From Alphaproteobacteria bacterium (GTDB lineage: Bacteria > Pseudomonadota > Alphaproteobacteria > Rhodobacterales > Rhodobacteraceae): DNA of 34,572 nt. Both the position numbers and the translations under genes were made by a program. Location of the stretch: contig JAUHYC010000039.1 in NCBI GenBank assembly GCA_030426685.1, forward strand, positions 1 to 34,572. The letters run 5' to 3'. The notes under the pieces were generated by a model. It was given only the letters and a program-made list of their open reading frames with translations. It was not told the origin of the DNA and did not search any database. Of the stretch, positions 1 through 7,202 are shown one piece after another. Within the stretch, counting starts at the first letter, position 1; each line of letters begins with the position of its first letter.

Positions 1-16
1 GGTGGGTGGGCAAGGC

Positions 17-87
17 CGGCCCAAAGCGGTCACTCGGCAGTCACATCTGATGCTGCGGCGCGGCCCGTCAGACCCGACATTCGCTGC
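17..87. repeat. Left copy of 71-bp imperfect direct repeat
   Basis: The first 20 bases are identical to 2326-2345. The remaining 51 align without gaps to 2346-2396, including the shared blocks GCTGCG and GACATT. By hand count 45 of 71 positions match. The two copies bracket the methyltransferase, GFA and integrase genes. It may be an attachment-site-like boundary or a member of a dispersed intergenic repeat family. The rest of 1-200 holds no gene that I can support; it is the downstream flank of the methyltransferase. Confidence 0.55.
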
Positions 88-200
88 GTGCGCAAAATCC
101 AACGATGTTCGGACTCACAGATCGCGGACAGAACTGCCGTTGAGTGATCTCAAACCAATGTCGGCTTTGGTTCGGGGACAACCAATCTCCAAGCAAGAGA

Positions 201-980
201 TTATGCTGATTTCCTTGCAACCACGACAAATTGCGCAAGCGAGAAGAAAAAGCGCCCCTCATCCGACAGCGCCTGCTGTTCATCGAACCAAGCCTGCGCC
301 TCCGCCTCGTCTACATGCGCATTGGCAATCGCGTATTGCTTCATGAGATGCATCATCATGATGGCAATGCCGTCGGGCTTGAGTTCGTGATCAGTCAGGG
401 TAACGGGTGTAACTGCATCAACTTCGTGCCCTTTGGCCTTGAGGATACCAGGAAGCCGTTCGGGCAGCGTGCCGCTGACGAAATGTTTGTCCCAAGCGGA
501 TACTAACTTGGACATGCGCTCGGGATAATCGGAATACCAGATGAAGCTGCCAAAGTGCAGGTCGCTGATCACCAGCCGCCCGCCCGGCTTCAAGCATCGA
601 ATCGCATCGTCCAGCGCGCTGTCCACGTCGTTTATGTACTCGAAAACCTGAACTGATACGGCCTTGTCGGCGGCACCGTCTGAAACCGGGAGGTTATTCG
701 CCAAACCCTCTGCAAACTCCACGTTCGCGTGGCCCTTGCAGCGGTCTTGCCCAGCCTTCAGCATGTCCTTGCTGGGATCGACGCCAATGATCTTGCCTGT
801 CGGCCCAACGGCCCTGGCCAACTCGGCGGTCAGCAAGCCGTTGCCGCACCCGATATCAATGATCGTATCACCCGGGCTAGGCTTGAGCGCGTCAAAGGAT
901 GCCTGCCGTCGGCGGGTCAGGTCGGCACCTTCATAAGCATTGTTCAATATCCGGGTAATCTCCGCATCAAACTCAAGCAT
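201..980 (-). CDS. Class I SAM-dependent methyltransferase
   Basis: A soluble cytoplasmic methyltransferase of about 259 residues. The glycine-rich SAM-binding motif I (DIGCGNG) lies near residue 45, followed by an acidic strand end (GVDPS) and a motif resembling the post-II region (ISDLHFG) near residue 140. I place the start at 980 rather than at an upstream in-frame codon at 1007, because GAGGG sits 8 bases before this ATG. The start overlaps the stop of the GFA-family gene by 8 bases, so the two are translationally coupled. The substrate cannot be told from sequence. The family covers small molecules, quinones and arsenite alike, and none of the specific arsenite cysteines are evident. 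Confidence 0.8.
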   Translation of the reverse strand: MLEFDAEITRILNNAYEGADLTRRRQASFDALKPSPGDTIIDIGCGNGLLTAELARAVGPTGKIIGVDPSKDMLKAGQDRCKGHANVEFAEGLANNLPVSDGAADKAVSVQVFEYINDVDSALDDAIRCLKPGGRLVISDLHFGSFIWYSDYPERMSKLVSAWDKHFVSGTLPERLPGILKAKGHEVDAVTPVTLTDHELKPDGIAIMMMHLMKQYAIANAHVDEAEAQAWFDEQQALSDEGRFFFSLAQFVVVARKSA

Positions 981-1386
981 TAGGATTACCCTCAAACTGT
1001 CTAGCACCGGGGATTTCCGTGACCCATTGTAGTCTGGAACGCGTCCAGCATTCGAAACTCGGAGCTAGTTCAGCGCGTTGCCTTATCGTTCCGGCCCGAA
1101 GGTTATAAGCGGCAGGTTTATCTTCAACGCCGCAGGAATAGAGGCCGGAGCCGCAATCGGGGCAGAAGGCCTGAACACGCGGATTGCCACTATCCCCCAC
1201 CTTTACGTAATGTTTCGGCGTACCCGTCAAAAGGTCAAAACTATCACTTCGCACAATGGCCAGCGTACGAAATGCCGAAGCGGACAAGGCCTGACAATCC
1301 GCACAATGACATATCCCAACCGATGACGGATCAAGCTCCGCCTCGAAGGTGATTGCACCACAATGGCATGATCCATCTATCTTCAC
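973..1386 (-). CDS. GFA/CENP-V family zinc protein
   Basis: A 137-residue single-domain protein with the zinc-binding cysteine pattern of the glutathione-dependent formaldehyde-activating (GFA) family: CHCG near residue 8, CHCADC near residue 27 and CPDCGS near residue 76. Known members either bind S-hydroxymethylglutathione chemistry or have no proven activity, so the family name should not be read as a function. It is the first gene of a two-gene minus-strand operon with the methyltransferase. A link to formaldehyde from the demethylation genes further right is tempting. However, the gene lies on the far side of the integrase and on the opposite strand. Confidence 0.8.
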   Translation of the reverse strand: MKIDGSCHCGAITFEAELDPSSVGICHCADCQALSASAFRTLAIVRSDSFDLLTGTPKHYVKVGDSGNPRVQAFCPDCGSGLYSCGVEDKPAAYNLRAGTIRQRAELAPSFECWTRSRLQWVTEIPGARQFEGNPNA

Positions 1387-1528
1387 GACCTTCCCCCGCA
1401 GTCTTCAATTCAAGCTAGCGTGCCAAATTTCTCCGTGAATGTCACACACGCTGTGTCGACTGAACTCTGTGCATTCAGCACCCCATCATAAATGTTCGTT
1501 GGGGCCGCTTTTCCTTACTGTCCGCGAA

Positions 1529-1553
1529 AAGCTGACATTTGTGCAAATTGCAG
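1529..1553. repeat. Short intergenic repeat-like motif
   Basis: This segment contains GCTGACATTTGTGC, which resembles the GACATT-containing tails of the 71-bp repeats at 74-87 and 2381-2396. The surrounding 1387-1670 stretch holds no convincing gene. It contains the promoter side of the integrase and of the minus-strand GFA gene. Confidence 0.3.
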
Positions 1554-1670
1554 CATTGGTCATAAAGGGCTCGAAGCCGACCTCAGAGGCAGTGCAGCAA
1601 TTCTGTGATATGTTGCCTTGTCAACGTCGGGTTGTCGTTGTGGAGGGCATGGCGGATCGGAGGATCAGTC

Positions 1671-2303
1671 ATGGAAACACCAAACCTACCAGCCATTCGC
1701 GCGCTAAGACCCGCATGGAACAAGGGACGTATCGTTGGCCAGAAACGACCACTGAAACCAAAACACGTCTGGGCGATCCGCGTCAGACTTGAACTGGCGG
1801 AGAACCATCGAGACCTCGCGTTGTTCAACATGGCGATCGACAGCAAACTGCGTGGATGTGACCTAGTGAGGATGAAAGTTGTCGATGTCATGGCGTCTGG
1901 TCAGATCAAAGAACGGGCATCGGTGCTTCAAAGCAAAACACAGAAGCCCGTTCGATTTGAGATATCAGAAGGTACGCGCGCTTCGGTCGAAAAGTGGATG
2001 GAAGACGAGCTCATGGTTGGGTCCGAGTATCTTTGGCCGGGCCGGTTTCACGAACGCCTTCACATTTCCACCCGCCAATATGCCCGCATTGTCCGGGACT
2101 GGGTCACATCAATTGGCCTAGAAGCCAGCGCATATGGCACGCATTCGATGAGGCGGACGAAGGTGACGCAGATTTACAAGAAGACGGGCAATCTTCGTGC
2201 CGTTCAGCTTCTCCTTGGACACACCAAGATGGACAGCACAGTCCGGTACTTGGGCGTCGAACTTGAAGATGCCTTGGCGATTGCGGAAGCTATTGAAATC
2301 TAG
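1671..2303 (+). CDS. Small tyrosine recombinase (catalytic domain only)
   Basis: A 210-residue site-specific recombinase that carries a full tyrosine-recombinase catalytic set: R61, K89, H158-x-x-R161, H184 and nucleophile Y193 (in VRYLG). It lacks the N-terminal SAM-like core-binding domain of typical phage integrases. It therefore belongs to the short, stand-alone type often found alone in alphaproteobacterial genomes. I chose the ATG at 1671 because GGAGG lies 7 bases upstream; an open frame continues back to 1605 without a better signal. A hairpin and the right copy of the direct repeat follow directly. It may act on those repeats, but no cargo boundary is proven. Confidence 0.85.
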   Translation: METPNLPAIRALRPAWNKGRIVGQKRPLKPKHVWAIRVRLELAENHRDLALFNMAIDSKLRGCDLVRMKVVDVMASGQIKERASVLQSKTQKPVRFEISEGTRASVEKWMEDELMVGSEYLWPGRFHERLHISTRQYARIVRDWVTSIGLEASAYGTHSMRRTKVTQIYKKTGNLRAVQLLLGHTKMDSTVRYLGVELEDALAIAEAIEI

Positions 2304-2309
2304 ACTGAA

Positions 2310-2331
2310 GGGCCGTTCGAGAGGACGGCCC
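2310..2331 (+). terminator. Hairpin after the recombinase gene
   Basis: Perfect 7-bp stem GGGCCGT/ACGGCCC with an 8-base loop, starting 7 bases after the recombinase stop codon. No T-run follows. It may be a terminator, or a structural part of the repeat or recombination site that begins at 2326. Confidence 0.4.
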
Positions 2332-2396
2332 AAAGCGGTCACTCGCCTGGGTGACAGATTGCTGCGTTTGCAGCCCGCTTAGCGGACATTGGCCGC
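2326..2396. repeat. Right copy of 71-bp imperfect direct repeat
   Basis: Pairs with 17-87 in the same orientation, with the first 20 bases identical. It lies between the recombinase gene and the truncated dehydrogenase fragment, so recombination here could have removed the N-terminal half of that dehydrogenase. Confidence 0.55.
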
Positions 2397-2484
2397 ACCC
2401 GCGTTGTTCCACCTTTTTAGATGACCGCAGAGCGGAGGAAGCGGTCATGCGGTTTCTGACTGTGCATGACGGCGTTGCGCACCT

Positions 2485-2994
2485 CTCGGCAGCCAAGTCG
2501 TCGACCAGATGGTCTATCTACTCGGTCCTGTGGCAGCAGTGGATGCGCAACTGGATACCTTCGATTTCCCTGAAGGCCCAACAGACGTGAGCTTCACCCT
2601 GACACTTCGGCATGAAAGTGGCGCGCACAGCCATCTGTCTGCATGCAAGCTGAACTACATCGACGACCGCGAATTGCGCGTGATTGGTGACAAGGGCAGC
2701 TATGTCTCCAAGACCACCGACGTTCAGGCGCAGCACATCTTTGCTGGCAAGCGGCCCGCCGATGATCTGGCGACCTGGGGCTACGAGCCCGAGTCGAACT
2801 GGGGCACGCTGCGCACGTCGCAAGGCGCAGAGCGCGTCCCGTCAGAGCAAGGTCGCTATCACGATTACTACTCCGCTTTCGCCGCCGCCGTGATGGCCGG
2901 TACCCCGCCCCCTGTGACGGCAGAGACCGGTGCACGCACTCTAGCCATTCTAGACGCCGCGCGGCAGAGCGCCGCCGAGGACCGATCCATCTGA
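2485..2994 (+). pseudogene. C-terminal fragment of a Gfo/Idh dehydrogenase
   Basis: Only the C-terminal half (about 170 residues) of a Gfo/Idh/MocA oxidoreductase remains. Similarity to the intact gene at 9202-10278 starts abruptly at LGSQVVDQM, equivalent to its LGSHIVDQM. It then continues to the end, with shared blocks such as WGTL, the DYY/DFY segment and the TPPxV segment. The Rossmann NAD-binding domain and the catalytic lysine are absent. The position of the catalytic histidine (D-x-x-x-H in the intact paralogue) is a glutamine here. The frame is closed by a stop at 2467. An internal ATG at 2509 could start a 161-residue peptide, but no enzyme activity would be expected. It immediately precedes an iolG-like gene, mirroring the intact pair at 9.2-11.3 kb. 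Confidence 0.8.
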
Positions 2995-3014
2995 ATCTGA
3001 CAGGCAGGAAAGAC

Positions 3015-4011
3015 ATGTTAAAAAGTCGGACTACTCGGCGCGGGGCGTATCGCGGGCGTCCACGCCACGGCCATCTCGGGCCACACAGACAGCAGGCTCG
3101 TGGCGATTTCGGATCATATTGCAGCCAATGCCGAGAAGCTCGCAGCCCAGTATGGGTGTACAGCGCGGACAACCGAAGAGATCATCGCTGATCCCCAGAT
3201 TGACGCGGTGCTGATCGCCACTTCAACCGATACCCATTCCGAGCTGATCGAGGCGGCAACTGCTGCGGGCAAGGCCGTGCTCTGCGAGAAGCCGGTGGAC
3301 CTCAGCCTCGAACGCGCCCGCTCCTGTAAGACCAACATCGCAGTCTACGGCCTGCCGGTGATGATTGGGTTCAACCGACGCTTCGATCCGAACTTCAGCG
3401 CACTCAAGACAGCACTGGACGCTGGCGAGATCGGCAAGGCCGAACTGTTGTCGATCACCTCATTCGACCCCGCCCCGCCGCCCGTGGCTTACATCAAGGT
3501 CTCTGGAGGGCTGTTCCGGGACATGATGATCCATGATTTCGATATGGCCAACTTCATCATGGGGGAAGCGCCCATGAGCATCATGGCCGCTGGATCTTCT
3601 AGCGTGGACCCCGAAATCGGGGCGGCGGGTGACGTCGATACAGCCGATGTGACCATGACTTATGCGGACGGACGCATCTGCGTCATCAAGAACTCGCGGC
3701 GTGCCGTTTATGGCTACGACCAGCGAGTTGAACTTCTCGGGTCCGAAGGTCTTCTACAAGCACAGAATACGCTGGAGAACACGGTTGTGAAATCCACCAC
3801 GGCTGGGGTGACTGGGGCAAAGCCCACCTACTTCTTCCTTGAGCGCTATATGCCCGCCCATGCGGCGGAGTGGGCTGCCATTGTTGATGCCATCAACAAT
3901 GGGACTACCCTCCCGGTATCTCTGGACGATGGCGTTGCGGTACTTGCGATCGCCGAGGCAGCGACGCTATCCGCCAAGACGGGTCGGCCGGTGCTTCTGG
4001 CGGACGTGTAG
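3015..4011 (+). pseudogene. iolG: iolG-like inositol dehydrogenase, frameshifted near start
   Basis: The family is NAD-dependent inositol 2-dehydrogenase (Gfo/Idh). The ATG at 3015 has AGGAAAG just upstream, but the run of five A at 3020-3024 throws the next codons out of frame. With four A the protein would open MLKVGLLGAGRIAG and run to 4011 as a normal enzyme of about 331 residues. In the downstream frame a TAA at 3019 and the lack of a start before GTG at 3100 mean that the open part lacks the GxGxxG nucleotide-binding loop. The rest is well preserved, with CEKP catalytic lysine, RDMMIHDFD catalytic Asp/His and YGYDQR. It is either a recent pseudogene, a slippage-expressed gene, or a sequencing error in the A-run. 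The paralogue at 10275 is intact. Confidence 0.75.
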
Positions 4012-4067
4012 ATGGGAGACCCAAGATCTGATCAGGTTGCCACTTTGCATGCTGCGGAATAGTCTCA

Positions 4068-4085
4068 ATGACGAAAATCCGTCAT
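4068..4085. promoter_or_regulatory. Operator ATGACG-N6-CGTCAT before LacI gene
   Basis: Perfect 6-bp inverted arms with a 6-base spacer, centred about 23 bases before the GTG start of the LacI-family gene. The same architecture recurs at 5130-5147, just after that gene. This fits autoregulation by a LacI-type dimer. Confidence 0.7.
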
Positions 4086-4098
4086 ATGAGGGCCTCGC

Positions 4099-5130
4099 GT
4101 GGCGAACAGGGCAACGATCAAGGATGTCGCTTACGAGGCGGGTGTCAGCGTGACGACGGTTGACAGGGCGATTAACGGGCGCGCTACCGTCAGACCGGAA
4201 ACGCTGAGAAAAATCGCCGAGGCGGCCCGGCGTGTAGGCTATCACGGTATGGGCACGTTCCGGGATCGGCTCAATCAAACAATTCCGGAACTCAAACTCG
4301 GCTTCGTGCTCCTGAAGCCGACCCAGGAATTCTATCGCAATTTTGCGCATGAAATCGAGGAGGCGGTCGCGGCGCGGTCGGATGTTCACGCCAAAGCGAT
4401 CGTTCGGTTCTCGTCATCGCAGTCTCCAGCCGAATTTGCAGATATCCTGACAGAGCTAGGTCAGACCTGCGATGCGATTGCCGGTTCGGCGGTGAACGAC
4501 CAGAAACTCGATCGGATCGTTCAGGATCTGAAAGACAAGAACGTGCCGGTCTTCTCACTTCTCAACGATTTCGCTCAGGGCATTCGGAAGAATTACGTTG
4601 GTCTGAACAACATGAAGGTCGGGCGACTGGCAGCGTGGCTAATCACAAGGACCGTTCACAAGCCCGGCAAGCTCGCGATCTTCGTGGGCGGAAACCGTTG
4701 GCATGGGCATGATCTCCGCGAAGTCGGCTTTCGGTCCTTCGTTCGGGAGGCAGCACCAGGGTTTTCGGTTCTGGACACGCTTGTGAACCTCGAAACCAGG
4801 CAGCTAACTTACGAGGCAACTCTTGATCTTCTCGACCGGCATCCTGACTTGAAGGGCATCTATGTGGCCGGAGGAGGTATGGAGGGAGCGATTGCGGCGC
4901 TGCGCGAGCGGCACGCCGAGCCGCAGGTCGCACTGATCGTGAACGAGTTGACGGCAGAAAGCCGTGCGGCACTGGTAGACGGCTATGCCATCATGGCCAT
5001 CGCGACGCCGCTTCCAGAGCTCTGCAGGGATCTCGTTGATATGATGATTGCCGCCAGTGGCCAAGCTGATGACGGTGTATCAGGGCAATACTTTCTCGAC
5101 CCGCTTCTACATCTCCCAGAAATCGTTTGA
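4099..5130 (+). CDS. LacI-family cyclitol-responsive regulator (copy 1)
   Basis: A 343-residue DNA-binding repressor. It has a LacI-type N-terminal helix-turn-helix (TIKDVAYEAGVSVTTVDRAING, residues 6-27) followed by a periplasmic-binding-protein-like ligand domain of about 280 residues. The start is GTG at 4099, with GAGGG a few bases before it. The ligand domain is strikingly similar to the minus-strand regulator at 18784-19818, sharing blocks such as QEFYRNFA, PVFSLLND, GGNRWHGH and YVAGGGMEGAI. The two probably sense related molecules. ATGACG-N6-CGTCAT operators flank the gene at 4068 and 5130, so it likely represses itself and the iolI-led operon downstream. The inducer is unknown; an inositol, inosose or methylated derivative is the obvious candidate from context. 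Confidence 0.9.
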   Translation: MANRATIKDVAYEAGVSVTTVDRAINGRATVRPETLRKIAEAARRVGYHGMGTFRDRLNQTIPELKLGFVLLKPTQEFYRNFAHEIEEAVAARSDVHAKAIVRFSSSQSPAEFADILTELGQTCDAIAGSAVNDQKLDRIVQDLKDKNVPVFSLLNDFAQGIRKNYVGLNNMKVGRLAAWLITRTVHKPGKLAIFVGGNRWHGHDLREVGFRSFVREAAPGFSVLDTLVNLETRQLTYEATLDLLDRHPDLKGIYVAGGGMEGAIAALRERHAEPQVALIVNELTAESRAALVDGYAIMAIATPLPELCRDLVDMMIAASGQADDGVSGQYFLDPLLHLPEIV

Positions 5131-5147
5131 TGACGCAAAAACGTCAT
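5130..5147. promoter_or_regulatory. Operator ATGACG-N6-CGTCAT before cyclitol operon
   Basis: Arms and spacing are identical to the 4068-4085 site. It overlaps the final base of the regulator's stop codon and lies about 125 bases before the first gene of the long operon. It is a likely binding site for the adjacent LacI protein. Confidence 0.7.
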
Positions 5148-5164
5148 TCTGCAAAGTCTGAGCA

Positions 5165-5178
5165 CGTCATGAATGACG
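5165..5178. promoter_or_regulatory. Everted half-site pair CGTCAT-GA-ATGACG
   Basis: The same 6-base half-sites occur here in reverse order with a 2-base spacer, 17 bases downstream of the 5130-5147 operator. Four half-sites in 49 bp suggest cooperative binding, or repression over the operon promoter. I cannot place -35/-10 boxes with confidence. Confidence 0.5.
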
Positions 5179-5271
5179 CGAAATGCTTCCCGTTTGATTG
5201 ACCGACACTGCAATTCGGCGCAATCGTAATCCTGATCGCCGGAGGGAGGTTCCGGTTGACGGGGGGGCGAC

Positions 5272-6087
5272 ATGCAAACAGCGTTGAACCACATGACCGT
5301 ACCGAATCTCGGCTACGTGTCCTTTCTCGAACTGGCTGCAAAACTCGGCTGCGTCGGTGTCGAAGTCCGAAACGACATTGCTCGCACCTTGTTCGATGAC
5401 CTTAGCCCGGAAGAAGCTGGGCGCATTGCGTCGGACAAAGGACTCCGGCTTGTCGGACTGAGCCAAGTCTATCCGTTCAACGATTGGACGCCAGACCGCG
5501 AGGACGCGGTCAAGTCGCTGCTCGCCACGGCCAAGGCCGCTGGAGCAGAGACCATCAGCCTCATTCCCCGCAACGACGGCACCGCGCTTGGGAACGGTGA
5601 ACGGCAGGCGAACCTCAGGGTCGCGCTCAAGGGCGTGCTTCCGCTGCTGCAAGACGCGGAGATAACGGCTCTTGTCGAACCTCTCGGATTTCAGCGCTCG
5701 TCATTGCGCTCAAAAACGGAACTGGTTGAGACGATCGCCTCGATCGGCGGACAGGACCACTTCAAGATCGTCCACGACACCTTTCACCACACATTGGCGG
5801 ATGGTGGCCCGATTTATCCGGAGATGACGGGCATCATCCATATTTCGGCGGTGGTCGATCCGAAACTGACCTTGGCACAGATGGAAGACGAGCACCGTGT
5901 ACTGATCGATGCGCGCGACCGCCTCGGTAATGTCGAGCAGATCGCTGCGCTGATCGCGGCCGGCTATGACGGGCCGATCTCCTACGAGTGCTTTTCACCA
6001 GAAACACATGCGTTGGAGGATCCCTTCCTGGAGATCAAGCGCTCATTCGATTTCATATCCTCGCAGCTTCAAGCGCACGCCGCTTGA
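5272..6087 (+). CDS. iolI: IolI/MocC-like TIM-barrel inosose isomerase
   Basis: A 271-residue xylose-isomerase-like TIM-barrel protein. The four metal ligands of IolI align by eye: Glu in ALVEPLGF (about residue 142), Asp in IVHDTFHH (about 168), His in IIHISAV (about 194) and Glu in SYECFSPE (about 242). In Bacillus subtilis, IolI interconverts 2-keto-myo-inositol and 1-keto-D-chiro-inositol, which allows use of D-chiro-inositol and its methyl ether pinitol. Rhizobial MocC belongs to the same fold family. It is the first gene of the long operon and directly follows the operator cluster. The exact inosose substrate cannot be fixed from sequence, and an epimerase role is also possible. Confidence 0.75.
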   Translation: MQTALNHMTVPNLGYVSFLELAAKLGCVGVEVRNDIARTLFDDLSPEEAGRIASDKGLRLVGLSQVYPFNDWTPDREDAVKSLLATAKAAGAETISLIPRNDGTALGNGERQANLRVALKGVLPLLQDAEITALVEPLGFQRSSLRSKTELVETIASIGGQDHFKIVHDTFHHTLADGGPIYPEMTGIIHISAVVDPKLTLAQMEDEHRVLIDARDRLGNVEQIAALIAAGYDGPISYECFSPETHALEDPFLEIKRSFDFISSQLQAHAA

Positions 6088-6131
6088 TAGGGGGAGCAAC
6101 TGCCCTAGTACAGGGCATCCGGCAAAAGAAA

Positions 6132-6148
6132 TGGTGTGCCGGACACCA
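6132..6148 (+). other. Leader hairpin before binding-protein gene
   Basis: TGGTGT-gccgg-ACACCA forms a 6-bp stem with a 5-base loop, directly 5' of the strong AGGGAGGA ribosome-binding site of the binding-protein gene. It could protect the 5' end of a processed transcript. It is a short palindrome and may be chance. Confidence 0.3.
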
Positions 6149-6166
6149 GCAAAGGGAGGAACCCAA

Positions 6167-7111
6167 ATGAAGAAGACTTTGATGGCGAGTGCCGCCGCGA
6201 TGATGATGACGACCGGTGCCTGGGCACAGGACGTCGGCGTTTCCATGGCGCTGTTCGATGACAACTTTCTGACTGTCCTGCGCAACGGCATCCAGGAAAT
6301 GGCCGATGGCATGGATGGCGTCGACGTTCAGATCGAAGATGCGCAGAACGATGTGGCGCGTCAGCTCGATCAGATCAACAACTTCATCGCATCTGGCGTT
6401 GACGCAATCATCGTGAACCCGGTCGACACCTCGGCGACCGAGGCGATGACCGCCGCCGCCGAAGCGGCCGGTGTCCCGCTGGTCTACGTGAACCGTCAGC
6501 CGATCAACGTCGATTCTCTGCCTGACAACCAAGCCTTCGTTGCATCTAACGAGATCGAATCCGGAACGCTGGAAACTTTCGAGATCTGCAAGATTCTGCG
6601 CGCCCAAGGTAAGGGCGATGGGGCTCGTGCATATCTGATGATGGGGGAACTCTCCAATCAGGCAGCGGTCCAGCGGACGAAAGACGTTGACGATGTCATC
6701 GGCATGGACATGTGCAATTTCATCGAGATCATCGATCGCCAGACTGCGAACTGGTCGCGTGAACAGGCGACGAACCTGATGACCAACTGGCTGTCGTCGG
6801 GCGAAGAGTTTGATGCGGTGATAGCCAACAACGATGAGATGGCGATCGGTGCGATCCAGGCGATGAAGGCCGCCGGTCTTGATATGGATGTGATTGTTGT
6901 GGGCGGCGTTGACGCAACCCAGGACGCTCTTGCAGCCATGCAGGCCGGTGATCTTGATGTCACCGTGTTCCAAAACGCTTCTGGCCAGGGTTCAGGCGCG
7001 CTCAACGCGGCCATCGCGCTCGCCAACGGCGAAGAGGTCGCACAAAAGGTCTACATCCCCTTCGAGCTGGTGACGCCCGCGAATATCGACGGCTACCTTA
7101 ACCAGAACTGA
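6167..7111 (+). CDS. Periplasmic sugar/cyclitol-binding protein of ABC importer
   Basis: A 314-residue secreted substrate-binding protein of the ribose/inositol (RbsB, IbpA, MocB) type. The N-terminus is a classical signal peptide: MKK, a hydrophobic Ala/Met stretch, then a likely AWA cleavage site near residue 20. The mature protein has the two-lobed periplasmic-binding fold, with the typical segments DAIIVNPVDTSA, VYVNRQP, ANNDEMAIGAIQAMKAAG and VVGGVDATQDAL. The ATG at 6167 has AGGGAGGA upstream and opens the signal peptide; a longer open frame back to 5966 only overlaps iolI. Context (iolI before it, permease and ATPase after it, inositol catabolism next) points to an inositol or methyl-inositol ligand. 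Confidence 0.9.
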   Translation: MKKTLMASAAAMMMTTGAWAQDVGVSMALFDDNFLTVLRNGIQEMADGMDGVDVQIEDAQNDVARQLDQINNFIASGVDAIIVNPVDTSATEAMTAAAEAAGVPLVYVNRQPINVDSLPDNQAFVASNEIESGTLETFEICKILRAQGKGDGARAYLMMGELSNQAAVQRTKDVDDVIGMDMCNFIEIIDRQTANWSREQATNLMTNWLSSGEEFDAVIANNDEMAIGAIQAMKAAGLDMDVIVVGGVDATQDALAAMQAGDLDVTVFQNASGQGSGALNAAIALANGEEVAQKVYIPFELVTPANIDGYLNQN

Positions 7112-7140
7112 TCTTCTTGTAGGATGAACCAATCAAAGGA

Positions 7141-7161
7141 AGCGGCGCGGTCCGTGCCGCT
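7141..7161 (+). other. Hairpin between binding protein and permease genes
   Basis: The arms AGCGGC/GCCGCT form a 6-bp GC-rich stem with a 9-base loop, followed by an A-run rather than a T-run. Such intercistronic hairpins after a binding-protein gene commonly stabilise its message, so that it is made in excess over the permease. It is not a convincing intrinsic terminator. Confidence 0.45.
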
Positions 7162-7202
7162 CCCCAAAAAAAAGAGAGGCAACTTCTTGGGAGGAGACAG
7201 GA

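Noticed and set aside
973..1386. GFA-family protein as the formaldehyde-detoxifying partner of the demethylase
   Set aside because: The family name does not prove formaldehyde activity, and the gene is separated from the pathway by a recombinase and lies on the opposite strand. Kept only as a loose possibility.
6053..6973. 306-residue open frame on the minus strand
   Set aside because: It is antisense to the binding-protein gene and rich in His/Arg/Asp as expected of a mirror frame.
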